A program made the translations under genes and the position numbers. From Caenorhabditis elegans (Eukaryota > Nematoda > Chromadorea > Rhabditida > Rhabditidae), in NCBI RefSeq assembly GCF_000002985.6, contig NC_003282.8, forward strand, positions 620,001 through 684,000: a stretch of DNA of 64,000 bases, read 5' to 3'. The notes under the pieces are model-generated. The model worked only from the letters and a program-made list of their open reading frames with translations. It was not told the origin of the DNA and searched no databases. Of the stretch, positions 46,608-57,615 are shown piece by piece (positions within the stretch are counted from its first letter, which is position 1; each line of letters begins with the position of its first letter).

Positions 46608-47397
46608 TTCCTAAAACCTGCTTGTTTTTTCTTCCTCTTTGTACCAGTACACTTTCATAGAATTTTCAATTGTATTTTTTCTGGATCTTTCGACCGCATA
46701 AAACGCACAGAACTGTTAGCTGCCGCTTTTAGTCATGAACATTTCACTTTTTCTTCTCTTTTCCAACAATTTTCTTGTCCCACGAAATCCGCCCAATGCT
46801 CATTAGTTAATCGAAATTCTATATGTTTTATTCTTTTTTGCATACGTTTTGGTATGTACTACTTAAAAGTTTCACATTTTTCAATACTGCCGTTTATTGA
46901 TAAAATTTGGTTTTTTTTTTGGTTCTTATCATCCACTTTTTCAGAGAATCGTCGGAACCCGCAAAATGTCGCACACTGCAAACACTCGCTCCAAGCCGTT
47001 TGCCTATTCAGACCCAAAATGGTCAAAACATAGCAAATTTCGTAATTAAAAGATCTGAAAATTTTCGAAAAAAAGTTCTGGTGTGCGCATTTTCTTTCAC
47101 TTTTGGAGGCCCGTAACAATTAATTAAAAAGGAGTTTCCACAATTTTGTTAATTTTAAAGGTTATAAAAATTTGCAAAGCCCATGTAAAAATTTTTTTAC
47201 AAAACATTTGTCACCCAAAATTGACATCATTTTTGCTTCTTTGGAAAGAAAATGTTTTGAGATTTTTTTTAGTTTTCAAAAGATATAAATATAGAAAAAA
47301 TGTTAAAAATTGTATTTCTTTTTGAATAAATCTGAATATTCTCTAGGTTCATGGTTTTATATAATTTAACAGCTTGTATAACCTCAATAATTTTCAG
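46608..47397. other. spacer between the two Ly6-like genes
   Basis: AT-rich. Parts (GTTAATTTTAAAGGTTATAA near 47150) resemble the sequence before copy 1 (near 44700), so the duplicated block includes upstream DNA. No separate gene is seen. Confidence 0.5.
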
Positions 47398-48556
47398 ATG
47401 CGGCTTTTTATAGTGTTTGCCCCCTTGTTCGCAGTCTCTGCCCCTCTCAACTGCTACATTTGCAATAGTAAGAAACAACCGGATTGTATCGACAATTATC
47501 AAGCATTTAATACGGTTTGTGTATAGTTTAAATTTTTTTAAAAATACACCAGAAAATTTAGCTGCAATTTTCATCGAAATGTTTAAAAAAAAACAAATTA
47601 CTTACTTTTTGAAAAAAATATCCAAAAATTTTCTGCAAAAATTGCCTAAAATACACATAAAATTAATTAAAAATTGGGATAATCAGATTTTGGTACAAGT
47701 ATACGGTTATTGAAAAAAAAGCTCAGCAGCATTTGGAGAAAAAATTTCCAAATTCAATATACTTTTAAAAAGTTTATCGAATGTTTCTAAAGTCTATAAA
47801 AATCAGCAAAACCTGCTTTAGGCTCAAGATTACGGTTCTCAAAAGTAGTGACTGCCCCGGAAAATTGATAAATTTCGGTGTGTAGGCAAACCTTTTGGAA
47901 ACGTTTGTGGAATATTTTTGGTTTGGAAAATCGGAACTTTTTCAAAATTTTTCAAAATTTTTAAAACCCAAAATCAGTAAAAATTACATTTTCAGAACGA
48001 ACATTTTTACTAAAAATATTCCATTTTTTGCAGATTTGCCCAGTCAGATCGCTCGGTGGAGTGAAGCTGCATGAGCCAGTTGGATGCCGTGTGACCCGTC
48101 AGTATTCCAAAGGTGGGCTTTGAGTTTTCCCTTTCTTTTTTTAAATTAAGACACTGGCGTTCAGCCAAATAAACAACAAAACACAATTTTCAGAAAAGAT
48201 GTGGATTATCCGAGAATGCGGCTACCTTGGCGAAGAACGTGAACGAAAGTTCAACACAACCACCTACTTGAATGGGGTAAAGGTAGTGAACCAAAATCTG
48301 AGAGAGTCTTTTAGATAAAAAATGGACCCAAGTTATCGAATTTCGTAATGAAATTTCTGAGAAATTTCTCAAAAAAAAATTTATGACAAAATAAAGTTAT
48401 GAAAAAAATTTTACAAATTTGAATTGATATTTCCAGGAACCTGCAACATGTGTCTTCTCCCAATGCTCTGAAAACCTTTGTAACTCTGCCGAATCATCCA
48501 ACTACTTCCTCACCGCCGCCGCCGTCTTCGTCGCCATTTTCAAACTTTTTGCCTAA
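47398..48556 (+). CDS. Ly6/quiver-like GPI-anchored protein, copy 2
   Basis: Four exons join in frame to 132 aa: 47398-47514, 48034-48112, 48194-48276, 48437-48556. Exon 3 could instead end at 48282, adding two residues. It is the clear paralogue of copy 1: MRLFIVFAPLFAVSAPLNCY, ICPVRSLGGVKLHEPVGCRV, REC, CSENLCNSAESS and tail FLTAAAVFVAIFKLFA. Exon phases are identical. It differs in exons 3 and 4: it has a longer loop with NTT (a possible N-glycosylation site) and an extra cysteine (EPATCVFSQC) that copy 1 lacks. The same ATAATTTTCAG acceptor lies directly before ATG. A surface location is inferred from the signal peptide and the hydrophobic tail. Confidence 0.86.
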
Positions 48557-48961
48557 ACTCTATAAACTGATTGTTTCTCTCTCTCTTCGTACCAGTACCC
48601 TTCCATAAAATTTTCAATTGTATTTTTTGTGGGTCTTTTGCCAAAAACTACCGAATTTCGTAATGAAACGTTCTGAAAAATTTTCGAAAAAAAGTCATGG
48701 TCTAAAAAAGCAAAGTCTTATATTTCGGTAATCCACTATTAAACTTGTACGGCAAAAAATAGGCGTAGGCAGGCATGCCTTGTGAGTTCAAGTTGCATGT
48801 TTTTCAATAATGGTCCAGGCAACAAGACGCGACGAAAAGATTAGTTCTCTAAGTTGAGACAGAAAATTTGACAACTTCCAGCAGAACTTTTTGAAGCAAT
48901 TTCATATGAACTACATATTCAAATCATTTATAGTTATCGTATTAAAAACAATATGTTAAAA
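48557..48961. other. convergent spacer between Ly6-like and CUB-like genes
   Basis: AT-rich 3' flanks of two converging genes, with a remnant of one GTAGGCA repeat near 48760. Nothing else is seen. Confidence 0.5.
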
Positions 48962-50365
48962 TCAACACATAGGCTTCGGTGCTGGATCATTACCAGCAAA
49001 CGCGAAATATTGAATGTAAAACGTTCCTGGGAACACAGATGTTGAGGTGACCGTCATGTTTACCGGCCTCAACTCCACCCATGCTGTCGCTTGTGTTATA
49101 TTTTCTTGATTGTTAAAATTTTCCCCAAAACTTGAGCATTGTCCACTAATTTTGATTGTGAGAGAACTGGTTAAATATGCAGATTCCTATTAAATAGGTT
49201 TTTATGAATATTGAGATTAATACCAAACTCACGAAAACCCCAGATACTGCAGACCTTGTTGCATCCGATCGGAAATAGACGATATGGTTGGTATAGAATC
49301 TTTTATTCATTATAAGGCCTGTTGTGTTAACTGCAGTTGTCCAATAGCTGATATCACTGATATATTTGTTCTCTAAAAACATATTAACAGGTCCGTTTGA
49401 GGTGAAGTACCAATAGTTAAGGCCAACTTGAAGGGGCTCTACATTGTCGAAGAATCTGAAACTTATAGGGTGGACCATAACTATGTTGACTTTCGTTGTT
49501 CAAGCTGAACAATCAACAAATTAATCATTTTGTTTTGCAAAATGATTAACCAATGCAAAAAATAATAAAGATTTCCAAAATCTGCAACTCACACATTATA
49601 TGGTCCCTCTTCATTTCTCAACACAATTGGATTTTGGAAAAACACATTTTTAGTTCCATCTTCCCCGCTTAAAGCAGGAATATCCCAGTGAAACTTGAGA
49701 TTTGTATTCGGGGAACTATTGATTTTTGTAACATATGACGTCATCCGCGGCATAGTATAGTCAACAGAATTTTGTTTTAAAATAGTATTCAGAACTACCA
49801 CAGTCGATTTCATAGTGGTTTTGCGAATTGATTGCGTGGTCTTGAGGACGCAGACAGAGAAGGTCGGATCTTAAAATTCCAGTTTCCAAAGATACATATT
49901 AGAAATTATATACCTTGTGCTTGCTGATAGGTAGTGACATAAATGTACCCACTTAGACCAGCGCTTGTCGTGGCATTGTTACTAGTCGTAAGGATCACAC
50001 TTCCAGTTGCAGTGATGAATTTTGGAGTACCATCATTATTAAAAACATTCAACTGGTCTAATCTGGAATTTTAATTAGGGTTCCAATTTTTTCATCAAAA
50101 TAATGTGTAATATTACGGGATAGTCGTACTTCCCGTTGTAAGCTGGATATTTTTCAACAGCTGGTTGTCATCACCGGATGCTAGATAGATTTGTCCTCCA
50201 CTCTAAAATAAAAGTAACAGAACAATTTCAAAAAGGTAAAATTCTTACCTCCACAGTAAATGTTAATGATCCATGGGAATTCGTTTGGGACAGACTCACT
50301 ACTTTTGGGTCAGCGAGTACCGAAATTATGAGAAGAAGAAGAAAGAAAATACAACTTCTAACCAT
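48962..50365 (-). CDS. CUB-like (DUF141) secreted protein, copy A
   Basis: Six minus-strand exons join in frame to 358 aa: 50365-50249, 50202-50117, 50062-49914, 49869-49593, 49455-49233, 49186-48962. A signal peptide (MVRSCIFFLLLLIISVLA) precedes DPKVVSL. The first domain has SGGQIYLASGDDNQLLKNIQ and TATGSVILTTSNN...GYIYVTTYQQAQ. The second has FSVCVLKTTQSI, MKSTVVVLNTIL, PNTNLKFHWDIPAL, FFDNVEPLQVGLNYWYFTSN and PGTFYIQYFAFAG. This layout is the nematode CUB-like family, many members of which are gut-expressed and induced by infection. Unlike copy C it stops shortly after the domain (NDPAPKPMC) and lacks a Thr-rich tail, so it is probably secreted. The exon 4 acceptor is an unusual TTTTAAG. 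Confidence 0.9.
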
Positions 50366-50420
50366 GGCAAATAGCGGGAAATTGATGAAACAACGGTTCT
50401 TCGAAACTTTTAAACCGAGG

Positions 50421-50430
50421 CGATAAGCAA
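50421..50430 (-). promoter_or_regulatory. GATA-type site before CUB-like copy A
   Basis: Gene-sense TTGCTTATC 56-65 bases before ATG; the same nine bases occur before copies B and C. It fits a GATA-factor site, and in the gut the main factor is ELT-2. Confidence 0.55.
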
Positions 50431-50929
50431 CGCTAGTGAGAGTTTTGTAATGTCAGTTTTCTACAGAAAATCGAATCTCTATTGAATACGTTTCAATTGT
50501 GCAAATAAATATGCAGTTTGATAATTTACACTTCGAGAAGCGGGTTTTGTATGTTAAATTTCACGATATTTCTTCCATGATAAACCCCTGTTATCAACAA
50601 ATTTAATGTGTTATGGCAGTGTTTGGAAATATTTGAGATGTACATTTGATATTGTCATGATTATTTAAAATACATATTTTAATACTGTGTCATTATTTGC
50701 ACCACGTAACTTGAGAATTAGGGTTTCCATGATTCTGACAAGAATCCTGAACAGCTGTGAAATCATCGAAAATCTGCAAAAATCCTCTTTTAAAGCAACT
50801 TTACGGGTCTCTGGAGTGATGAAAAAAAAAATGCATTTTCATGTTTTTCTAGTCCAAAATGCTCACCTGCCGCTAAATTTTTTGTAGTATTTTATGCCCC
50901 ACTGACCATAAATGTACTTAAAGGTGGAG

Positions 50930-51355
50930 TAGCATCAGTGGGAAAATTGTTAAAAACCACTTCTTTGGTCTTAAAATGACCAAATATCATGATAAAACTT
51001 TTTCAAAAAATTTTTGAAATTTTTTTATTTACTGTCAAAAAGTTGCAATTACTCAGTTTTTGCCACTCATAATTTTGGAAGTCGACCAAAAAAAAAGAAG
51101 TTTTTTCGACATTTTTAATGCTTTAAAAAATAATAATTTGTTTAAATTATTTGTATTAAAACATTGTAGGGGTCGAAACATGCGACATTTCTTTAAATTT
51201 CCTCAAAAGCTCGTATTTTTCAAAATTTCGGCCATTTGGCAAAACTTTGACCGGAGATGATGAACAATCTAAAATTTTTTGGAGTGTTTAATTATGATAT
51301 TTGGTTGCTTTAGATCTTTATAAGTGCATTTGGACAAAATCCCCACTGGCAAAAA
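50930..51355. repeat. foldback element, AGTGGGAAAA ends
   Basis: The left arm (TCAGTGGGAAAATTGTT, GACCAAATATCATGAT) is matched in reverse by the right arm (ATTATGATATTTGGTTGC, AAAATCCCCACTGG). The arms have diverged and no frame is present. Confidence 0.65.
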
Positions 51356-51602
51356 ATTGGATTTTAGCTGAAAATTAGCCCTTTTTCCAGAACTTTGAAT
51401 CGCCACAACTCTACGAGTTTTTTCTATAATCAATTTTTGTTCTACTTTTTCTTATTCTCTGATTTATTGTCTTTGCTTGTCAATTTGAAAAATTTGAATA
51501 TAAATTCCCATCTAGAAAAATCATTGAAAGATTTAAAACGTTTTCCCCCTAACGTTTCCTATACAAAAGGCAGAAGCCGGCAAAATCGCTTTAATGGAAG
51601 AT

Positions 51603-53480
51603 TTAATAAAAGATTAAGAGCATTGAAAGAAACAATATTTGAATTTTAAAATCTCTAGATGCTCCTTTCGTTGTGGTTATCACTGGTGTCGTAGACACGC
51701 TTCCTACAGTAGTCATCGACGTCTGGGACATCATTCTTGTTGCGACAGAAGTTGCTGATACATCTCCAACAAACGCAAAATATTGAATATAAAAAGTTCC
51801 AGGGAGTGACGAATTTGCGCTGACTGTCAGGCTTGCCGGTGCCGCCGGTGACCAGTTCAAGTTTTGAGTCACATTTTTTTGGTTTAAATAATCGGAGAAA
51901 CTCCCGCCTTGATACTGCATATTGATACTGAGCGCACTGGTGAAGTACGCGGAATACTGAAAATTGATTATTTATGAAAATAAAAGGCTACGGTCAATAC
52001 AAAACTCACAAAAAGCCCACATGCTGAGGATCTGGTTGTATCGGATTTGAAGTTGACAACATGTTTCGAATAGAGCCTTCTATTCACAATAAGGCCAGTT
52101 GTATTCACTGAAGTCGTGGTATAATTGTGATCACTGACATACTTGTTTACTAGATACATATTAAAAGGTCCCATAGAAGTGATGTACCAATAGTTGAGGC
52201 CAATTTGGAGGGGCTCTATGTTATCGAAGAATCTGAAAATGAGAAAGGTATGCATATTGGGAGTGGTCAGTAGGATGCAGTTACCGTTTTCCTAATAGCT
52301 TGTTTAAAAATGTAAATTTTGAAAAAGGACGTTGACAGGTTTTTCACTCAAACTGGATCGCAATGTTCTGTTCTACGGTGTTATGATTAAAAATAAATGT
52401 GATGTGCTAATCAAGGATGGATTTCACCCGTAAAATTCCAAAAAACGGGTGAGCGGGTCACCCGTCACCCGTGAAAATTTCCAAAAACGGGTGAACGGAT
52501 GAAAAGGGTCACGGGTGAAGCCATCCCTGGTGCTAATACAGGATGAGCCATAATTATAAATTATACTGATACCGTAGTTTGACCCATGGAAACGTTTTTT
52601 GAGGTCAATATTCAATAATAGAAAACATACAGCTAGCTTTGAATAAAATCATAAATAGATCGAGGTTTTATTCACACACTCTGATCCCCATAGTTATTGC
52701 CTAATACAAGTATGATACTTACACCTTTGGTCCATTATCCAATACAATTGGATTTTGGAAAAATTTATTATTGATAACATCATTCCAGTTCGAAGCAGGA
52801 ATATCCGATTGAAAATATACATTTGTATTCGGGTGTGATTAATGCTTGACACATATGACATAATTCTTGGCATATCGTAGTCAATAAGTTCTTGCCTTAT
52901 GACAGTATTCAAAACTACTACAGTTGACTTCATCCCCATTTTGCTAATTGATTGAGTGGTTTTGAGGACGTACACCGAGAAGGTTGGATCTGAAAATACC
53001 GAGATTAGCTTGAAAATTCATTGATGCTTACCTCGAGCTTGTAGATATGTAGTGACATAAATATACCCACTTAGTTTACCGGTCATTGTGCCATTGTTAC
53101 TGGTTTGAAGGGTCACACTTCCAGTTGCTGTGATGAATTTTGCAGATCCATCATCATTATCGTCGTTTAATTGGTCTAATCTAGAAATTTCGGTTTAGTT
53201 TCAATGCAAGTTTTCTATGATGAAATATTACGTGATACTCGTGCTCCCCGTTGTGAGCTGGATGTTTTTCAAAATTTGATTGTCATCTCCGGACGCTAGG
53301 TAGATATTACCTCCACCCTGAATTAAAAAAAAAATAGAATGCAATATAGCTGAATAGCCCCACCTCAACACCAATTGTCAACCACTCAATAGAACTAACA
53401 TCGTACAGATACACCACTTTTGGGTCAGCGTGCACCGAAAAAGTGAGGGCAAGAAATAGGAAAACGCAAACTGTAGACAT
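51603..53480 (-). pseudogene. CUB-like (DUF141) gene, copy B, with frameshift
   Basis: Six minus-strand exons match copies A and C one for one: 53480-53364, 53317-53232, 53180-53032, 52989-52723, 52232-52010, 51956-51603. Signal peptide, first domain, FFDNIEPLQIGLNYWYITSM block and a Thr-rich tail with hydrophobic end (FLSMLLIFY) are all kept. Exon 4 is 267 bases, one fewer than the same frame needs. Aligned to copy C, one base is missing near 52830-52850, so the frame leaves the family sequence after YVSSINH. Splice sites look intact, so this may be a young pseudogene, a strain-specific null or an error in the sequence. Intron 4 (490 bases) holds an ACGGGTGA-type repeat at about 52430-52530. 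Confidence 0.8.
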
Positions 53481-54093
53481 GGCAAATACTGAAAACTCGT
53501 TGTCAAAAATCGCTAGACGCACCAAACTGATAAGCAATACTGTCAGATTTTGCGGTTAAGGGGTGTTGCAGATAACATGCAAAGTGACGTGAGCCCAGTT
53601 CAATTTGGCCATTGAACTTTCGCCAATATTCGTATGACCGAGTGGTACATGTGCTATATCTTAAGTTGTGCTGAAGTACTGCAGGAGTACTGTAGGGTTA
53701 CTGTAGCTCAGGAAAGATGGAGCTCGGTTAGACAGCGGTCTTAGCTATATAATACTAGTTGAAAACTTTGCGTCTAAAGTTCCGCAATATCCAAAGATCT
53801 ACTGTAACGGGGATGCAATGACATCACGTCGTGATAGTGTAAAAGCATCGCAACATGCATCCGATAGGGACTTCATGTTGATGGTTTAATATCCAAATAC
53901 GACGAGCATATGAGACGAAAACCTTTTCGGCTCTGGGATATGTCTGGATGTCCCCTGGTGGGTCTGTTATAATAATAAGGACTTTTTGGATTAAAGTCAA
54001 CTATTGCTACTGATTAGTCTGCTGATCAAATATAATTGAGACTTAAAGGATTTATGATTAGCACCAGATAGCATGAGAGACATAATGAGAACG
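53481..54093. other. spacer between CUB-like copies B and C
   Basis: Contains the GATA-type site and a stretch of AGTACTGTAG / TTACTGTAGCTCA repeats (53670-53715). No gene is seen. Confidence 0.5.
53526..53537 (-). promoter_or_regulatory. GATA-type site before CUB-like copy B
   Basis: Gene-sense TTGCTTATCAGT, 46-57 bases before ATG. It fits the CTTATCA (TGATAAG) consensus of the gut factor ELT-2 and matches the site before copy C exactly. Confidence 0.65.
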
Positions 54094-55873
54094 TTAACAA
54101 AATACCATTGAAAGAAGCAATGAAATCAAAATATGGACTCCACAATTTGAAGATGATCCTTTGGTGGTAGTGATTATTCGTGATGTAGTTACTGCTGTGC
54201 TTGCTACAGTAGTCGTCGATGTTTGTAGCATTAAGCTCGTTGCGACTGTACTTGTCAGTGGTTGAAGATCACCCGCAAATGCGAAATATTGAATGTAAAA
54301 TGTTCCAGGAAGCGTAGATGTCGAGGTAACTGTCAGATTTACCGGTGCTGCAGGGGACCAGGCATAGTTTTGTGTCTCACTTTCTTTTCTTAAAGTATTC
54401 GAAAAACTAGCACCGACAAATTGCAATTTGATGGTAAGATCATCGGTGATATATGCAGAGTCCTGTAAAATTGAGAGCTTATAAATATTAAAAAGGAAGG
54501 TTATCCAAAACTCACGAAAAACCCAGACGCAGACGATCTTGAAGTATCTGATTGGAAGTTGACGACACGGTCGGCATAGAACGATTTACCCACAATAATG
54601 CCAGTTGTGTTGACGGCAGTGGTCGTATAACTGTGATCACTCACATATTTGTTCTCTAAAAACAAATTGAAGGGACCCATAGAAGTGATGTACCAATAGT
54701 TTAGGCCAATTTGAAGGGGTTCGATGTTGTCGAAGAAACTGGAAGATATGAAGACTTATTTATGAAAAAGTTATATCTGAAAATGTTAAACAGTTGAAGA
54801 TCTAACTTCAACATACTCAAATTTGCGATCCGTTAGAGATTGACAGCACTTTCCGCTCAATCTTTCGTAACCTCCTAGTTTTTTTAAAGGAAAATTTTGA
54901 AGATAGCTATTTTCAAGCTGAACACGGCCCAAATTCGGTCAAATGGCTGGCATCAGAAGGCCCAACCCGACTAGAAGTGGCTATCCAACAGCCGCAAACG
55001 GCCCAACAACCAAGGAGACATTTTGAACAACAATTGGGCCGCGTTCTAGTTTTCGGTCTCATCTGTTCTGTTTATGCTTGACCTAGGCTTCTTTATACTT
55101 ACACTTTAAAATGTGGACCCGTTCCATTTTTCAACTCGATTGGATTTCGGAAAAATGTATTATTGGTCACATCATTCCAGTTCGAAGCAGGAATATCCCA
55201 TTGGAAGTAGAGATTTGTATTCGGGGAATGATCGATTTTTGTCACATATGATATGGCTCTTGGCATATCGTAGTCAATAAGCTCTTGTCTTAAAACAGTA
55301 TTGAGAACTACTACTGTTGACTTCATTCCCATTTTGCTGATTGATTGAGTGGTCTTGAGGACGTACACAGAAAAGGTTGGATCTAAAAATTCCCAGACTT
55401 AATTTGAAGATTTTCTAGGTGATATTTACCTTGTGCTTGTAGATATGTAGTGACATAGATATATCCACTAAGCCTACTGGTTGTGGTGTCATTGTTACTG
55501 GTTTGAAGAATCACACTTCCAGCTGCAGTGATAAACTTTGGAGATCCATCATCGTTCAAATCGTTCAACTTATCTAGGCTAAAGTTAATAGGTTGCTATT
55601 TTTAATAAAACTAATAAAATATTACGTAATAGTTGTAGTCCCCGTTGTAAGCTGGATATTCTTCAGATACTGATTGTCATCACCGGATGCTAGAAAAATC
55701 TTCCCTCCACTCTAAATTCAAACATTGAATTGAAATCACATTGATTAAGTCCTTACCTCAACACTGATTGTCAATGATCCAAGTGAAGTAACTCGGAATA
55801 GATTCACCACTTTCGGGTCGGCGTGCACCGAAAAAATAAATGAAAGAAGGAAGAAAACACAAACTCTAGACAT
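54094..55873 (-). CDS. CUB-like (DUF141) protein, copy C, Thr-rich tail
   Basis: Six minus-strand exons join in frame to 407 aa: 55873-55757, 55711-55626, 55578-55430, 55382-55103, 54738-54516, 54462-54094. A signal peptide MSRVCVFFLLSFIFSVHA precedes DPKVVNL. The two-domain order matches copy A (SGGKIFLASGDDNQ; TAAGSVILQTSNN; MGMKSTVVVLNTVL; FFDNIEPLQIGLNYWYITSM; PGTFYIQYFAFAG). It then adds about 60 residues rich in Thr and Ser (STTTVASTAVTTSRIITTTK) and a hydrophobic end (GVHILISLLLSMVFC). This suggests a heavily O-glycosylated stalk with a GPI or membrane anchor at the gut surface. It shares the GATA-type upstream site with its paralogues. It is closest to copy B. Confidence 0.9.
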
Positions 55874-55928
55874 GGCAAATAGTGAAAATTCAATTGAGTA
55901 ACAGTGCTTAAAAGCGCCAGACGCTCAG

Positions 55929-55941
55929 GACTGATAAGCAA
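55929..55941 (-). promoter_or_regulatory. GATA-type site before CUB-like copy C
   Basis: Gene-sense TTGCTTATCAGTC, about 57-68 bases before ATG, identical in its first twelve bases to the site before copy B. Confidence 0.65.
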
Positions 55942-56379
55942 TTTTAATGGATTTTTTGCAAAAAATGACGTGAGGGGGAGAGAGGTGAGTCAATTTTTGA
56001 CCGAATTTCAATACGTACCTAGTTTGATATAGAAAAAGGTGATTGTTATATCATCATTACTATAAAATATGAATTCGTTTCGGTGGAGTCATCGTGAGCT
56101 GAAGTGTGATCATTGATTTTCTATTATTTCTTAATTGTAACAGGTTAGATTAAATCTCAAATTTTAGAACTTTTCAAGCACAGGTAATTCGCAATGTCCA
56201 CATAATGCCTCAGTGAGCACAATGAACACCATTTACAAGTCGCGGATTGCGCATCATGTGTCCATATCTGCAAAGAATGGAAAGCCCTGAAAAAAATGCT
56301 CTCACACTTAAAATTTTTCTCATCTCCATATCATTTACATATCTGAACATATTTCCCACATTTCTATGCAAAATTCAAC
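55942..56379. other. divergent upstream region
   Basis: Lies between the start of CUB-like copy C and the small peptide gene. AT-rich, with no repeat or gene recognised. Confidence 0.5.
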
Positions 56380-56386
56380 TATAAAA
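56380..56386 (+). promoter_or_regulatory. TATA box of the small secreted peptide gene
   Basis: TATAAAA lies 43-49 bases before the start codon, so transcription probably starts near 56410, and a short untranslated leader without trans-splicing is likely. Confidence 0.65.
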
Positions 56387-56428
56387 CTGATTCCTTCTTC
56401 TTTCAAAATATCAAACATTTTCCAAATA

Positions 56429-56661
56429 ATGTTCCGTCAATTCTTCACCATCCTTCTCTTCGTCGCTCTTTTTGGCACTGCATCAACCTACATGCCACAC
56501 CATAAGACCGCCGATTCAGACAGTGATGAGTGAGTTTTCTGAAATTCTCTGAATAATGACAGAAGCTCAACCTTTTCAGGATCGTAGCCCGAGTCGAGCA
56601 GCCAATGAAGCTCCGAACCCTTCGTCCAATCAAATTTGGTCCAGGCGGCAGATATGAGTAA
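56429..56661 (+). CDS. small secreted peptide precursor, 60 aa
   Basis: Two exons, 56429-56529 and 56580-56661, join in frame. The start MFRQFFTILLFVALFGTAST is a signal peptide with cleavage likely near residue 20. The remaining 40 residues are acidic first (TADSDSDE) and then basic and glycine-rich (MKLRTLRPIKFGPGGRYE). No cysteine and no dibasic site is present. The product is probably a short secreted peptide; it could be a neuropeptide-like or antimicrobial peptide, but no family was recognised. The intron (50 bases) has standard GTGAGT...TTTTCAG ends. A clear TATA box lies upstream. Confidence 0.78.
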
Positions 56662-57615
56662 TTGATGATTGTTATCATAAGTCGTGAGTAAAGTTTTTGA
56701 GCATTCCATTGCAATGTGTTTCATTTGCACCTGCCTGCCTACATGCCTTCAAGGCTACCTTCTTATGGCTTGACCTACCGCTGAACCACGTGCCAATTTC
56801 TACGCCTGCTTACCAGCTTTGAAAGCTACCTACGGTTGCCTCACGCTTATACCTACAGGTAAACTCGTAGGAATTTTTCGCCTACCTGGACGCCTTCAGA
56901 ACATCCTGCAGCAGTTTCTATTTTCTTTCCTGATGTTCCTGACAGGGCGGATAAGAGGCGCCCCTTCACGCCTTGACCGGTCCTCTTCAGTCTGGAAAAG
57001 ATAGTACACATCTCAATGCAAACTGTAATGACCCGAGACTGGAGAAGATAGGAAAGTTACCTTTGTTTGCGCGCACACCGCGCACTCTCCCGGCCTCTTG
57101 TCTCTCCATAGTACTTGCCAGAGAGAGGCTATAGTCTTCCATCGATTTACTCCTATCGAAATATTATTATTATTATTTTGCACCATACACTACAAGTGAT
57201 TTTTACAATTTTGCGTACTTTTTTTTTTTAATTGTTCCCTTTTCTTTACTTTTAGTTTTAAAGGCTTTTAAATCTCTTCTACGGAAGTTATTTTATTTTT
57301 ATTTAGCTTCGTAATCTCTCCGTTATTACACTAATATTTTATAAGACTTTCGTAATAATCAGACTTTTTTTTTGGCAAACTTACCTGCCTCGGGCCATCT
57401 TGCCTACATGTCCCTTACGCCTCTGTGCCTATGCGGACTATGCCAGGCCTATTAGCTGCAAGCCTACGTGCCTACCTTTTGCCTATTTGCCTAGATACTA
57501 GAATCCGCTATTTTCATAGCTCAAATTCTGGTTTCCCAAATTTGCTAATTTTTTTTGTAAAACATTTGTTAAATGTGTAAAAAAAATGTTGGCAATTTTT
57601 AAATTTCCAGACAAG
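56662..57615. other. intergenic with GTAGGCA repeats
   Basis: Holds two GTAGGCA-type clusters (56730-56890, 57380-57500), an ATT triplet run (57164-57177) and a TTTCCAG acceptor at 57604-57610 that precedes the next gene. No gene is supported. Confidence 0.5.

Larger units (their letters stand above)
50366..51602. other. spacer between CUB-like copies A and B
   Basis: Apart from the GATA-type site it holds a foldback element (about 50930-51355) and AT-rich sequence. No gene is supported. Confidence 0.5.

Noticed and set aside
53307..53537. Longer N-terminus for CUB-like copy B (extra residues before MSTVC)
   Set aside because: The shorter start gives a proper signal peptide and matches copies A and C; the upstream bases contain the GATA-type site.
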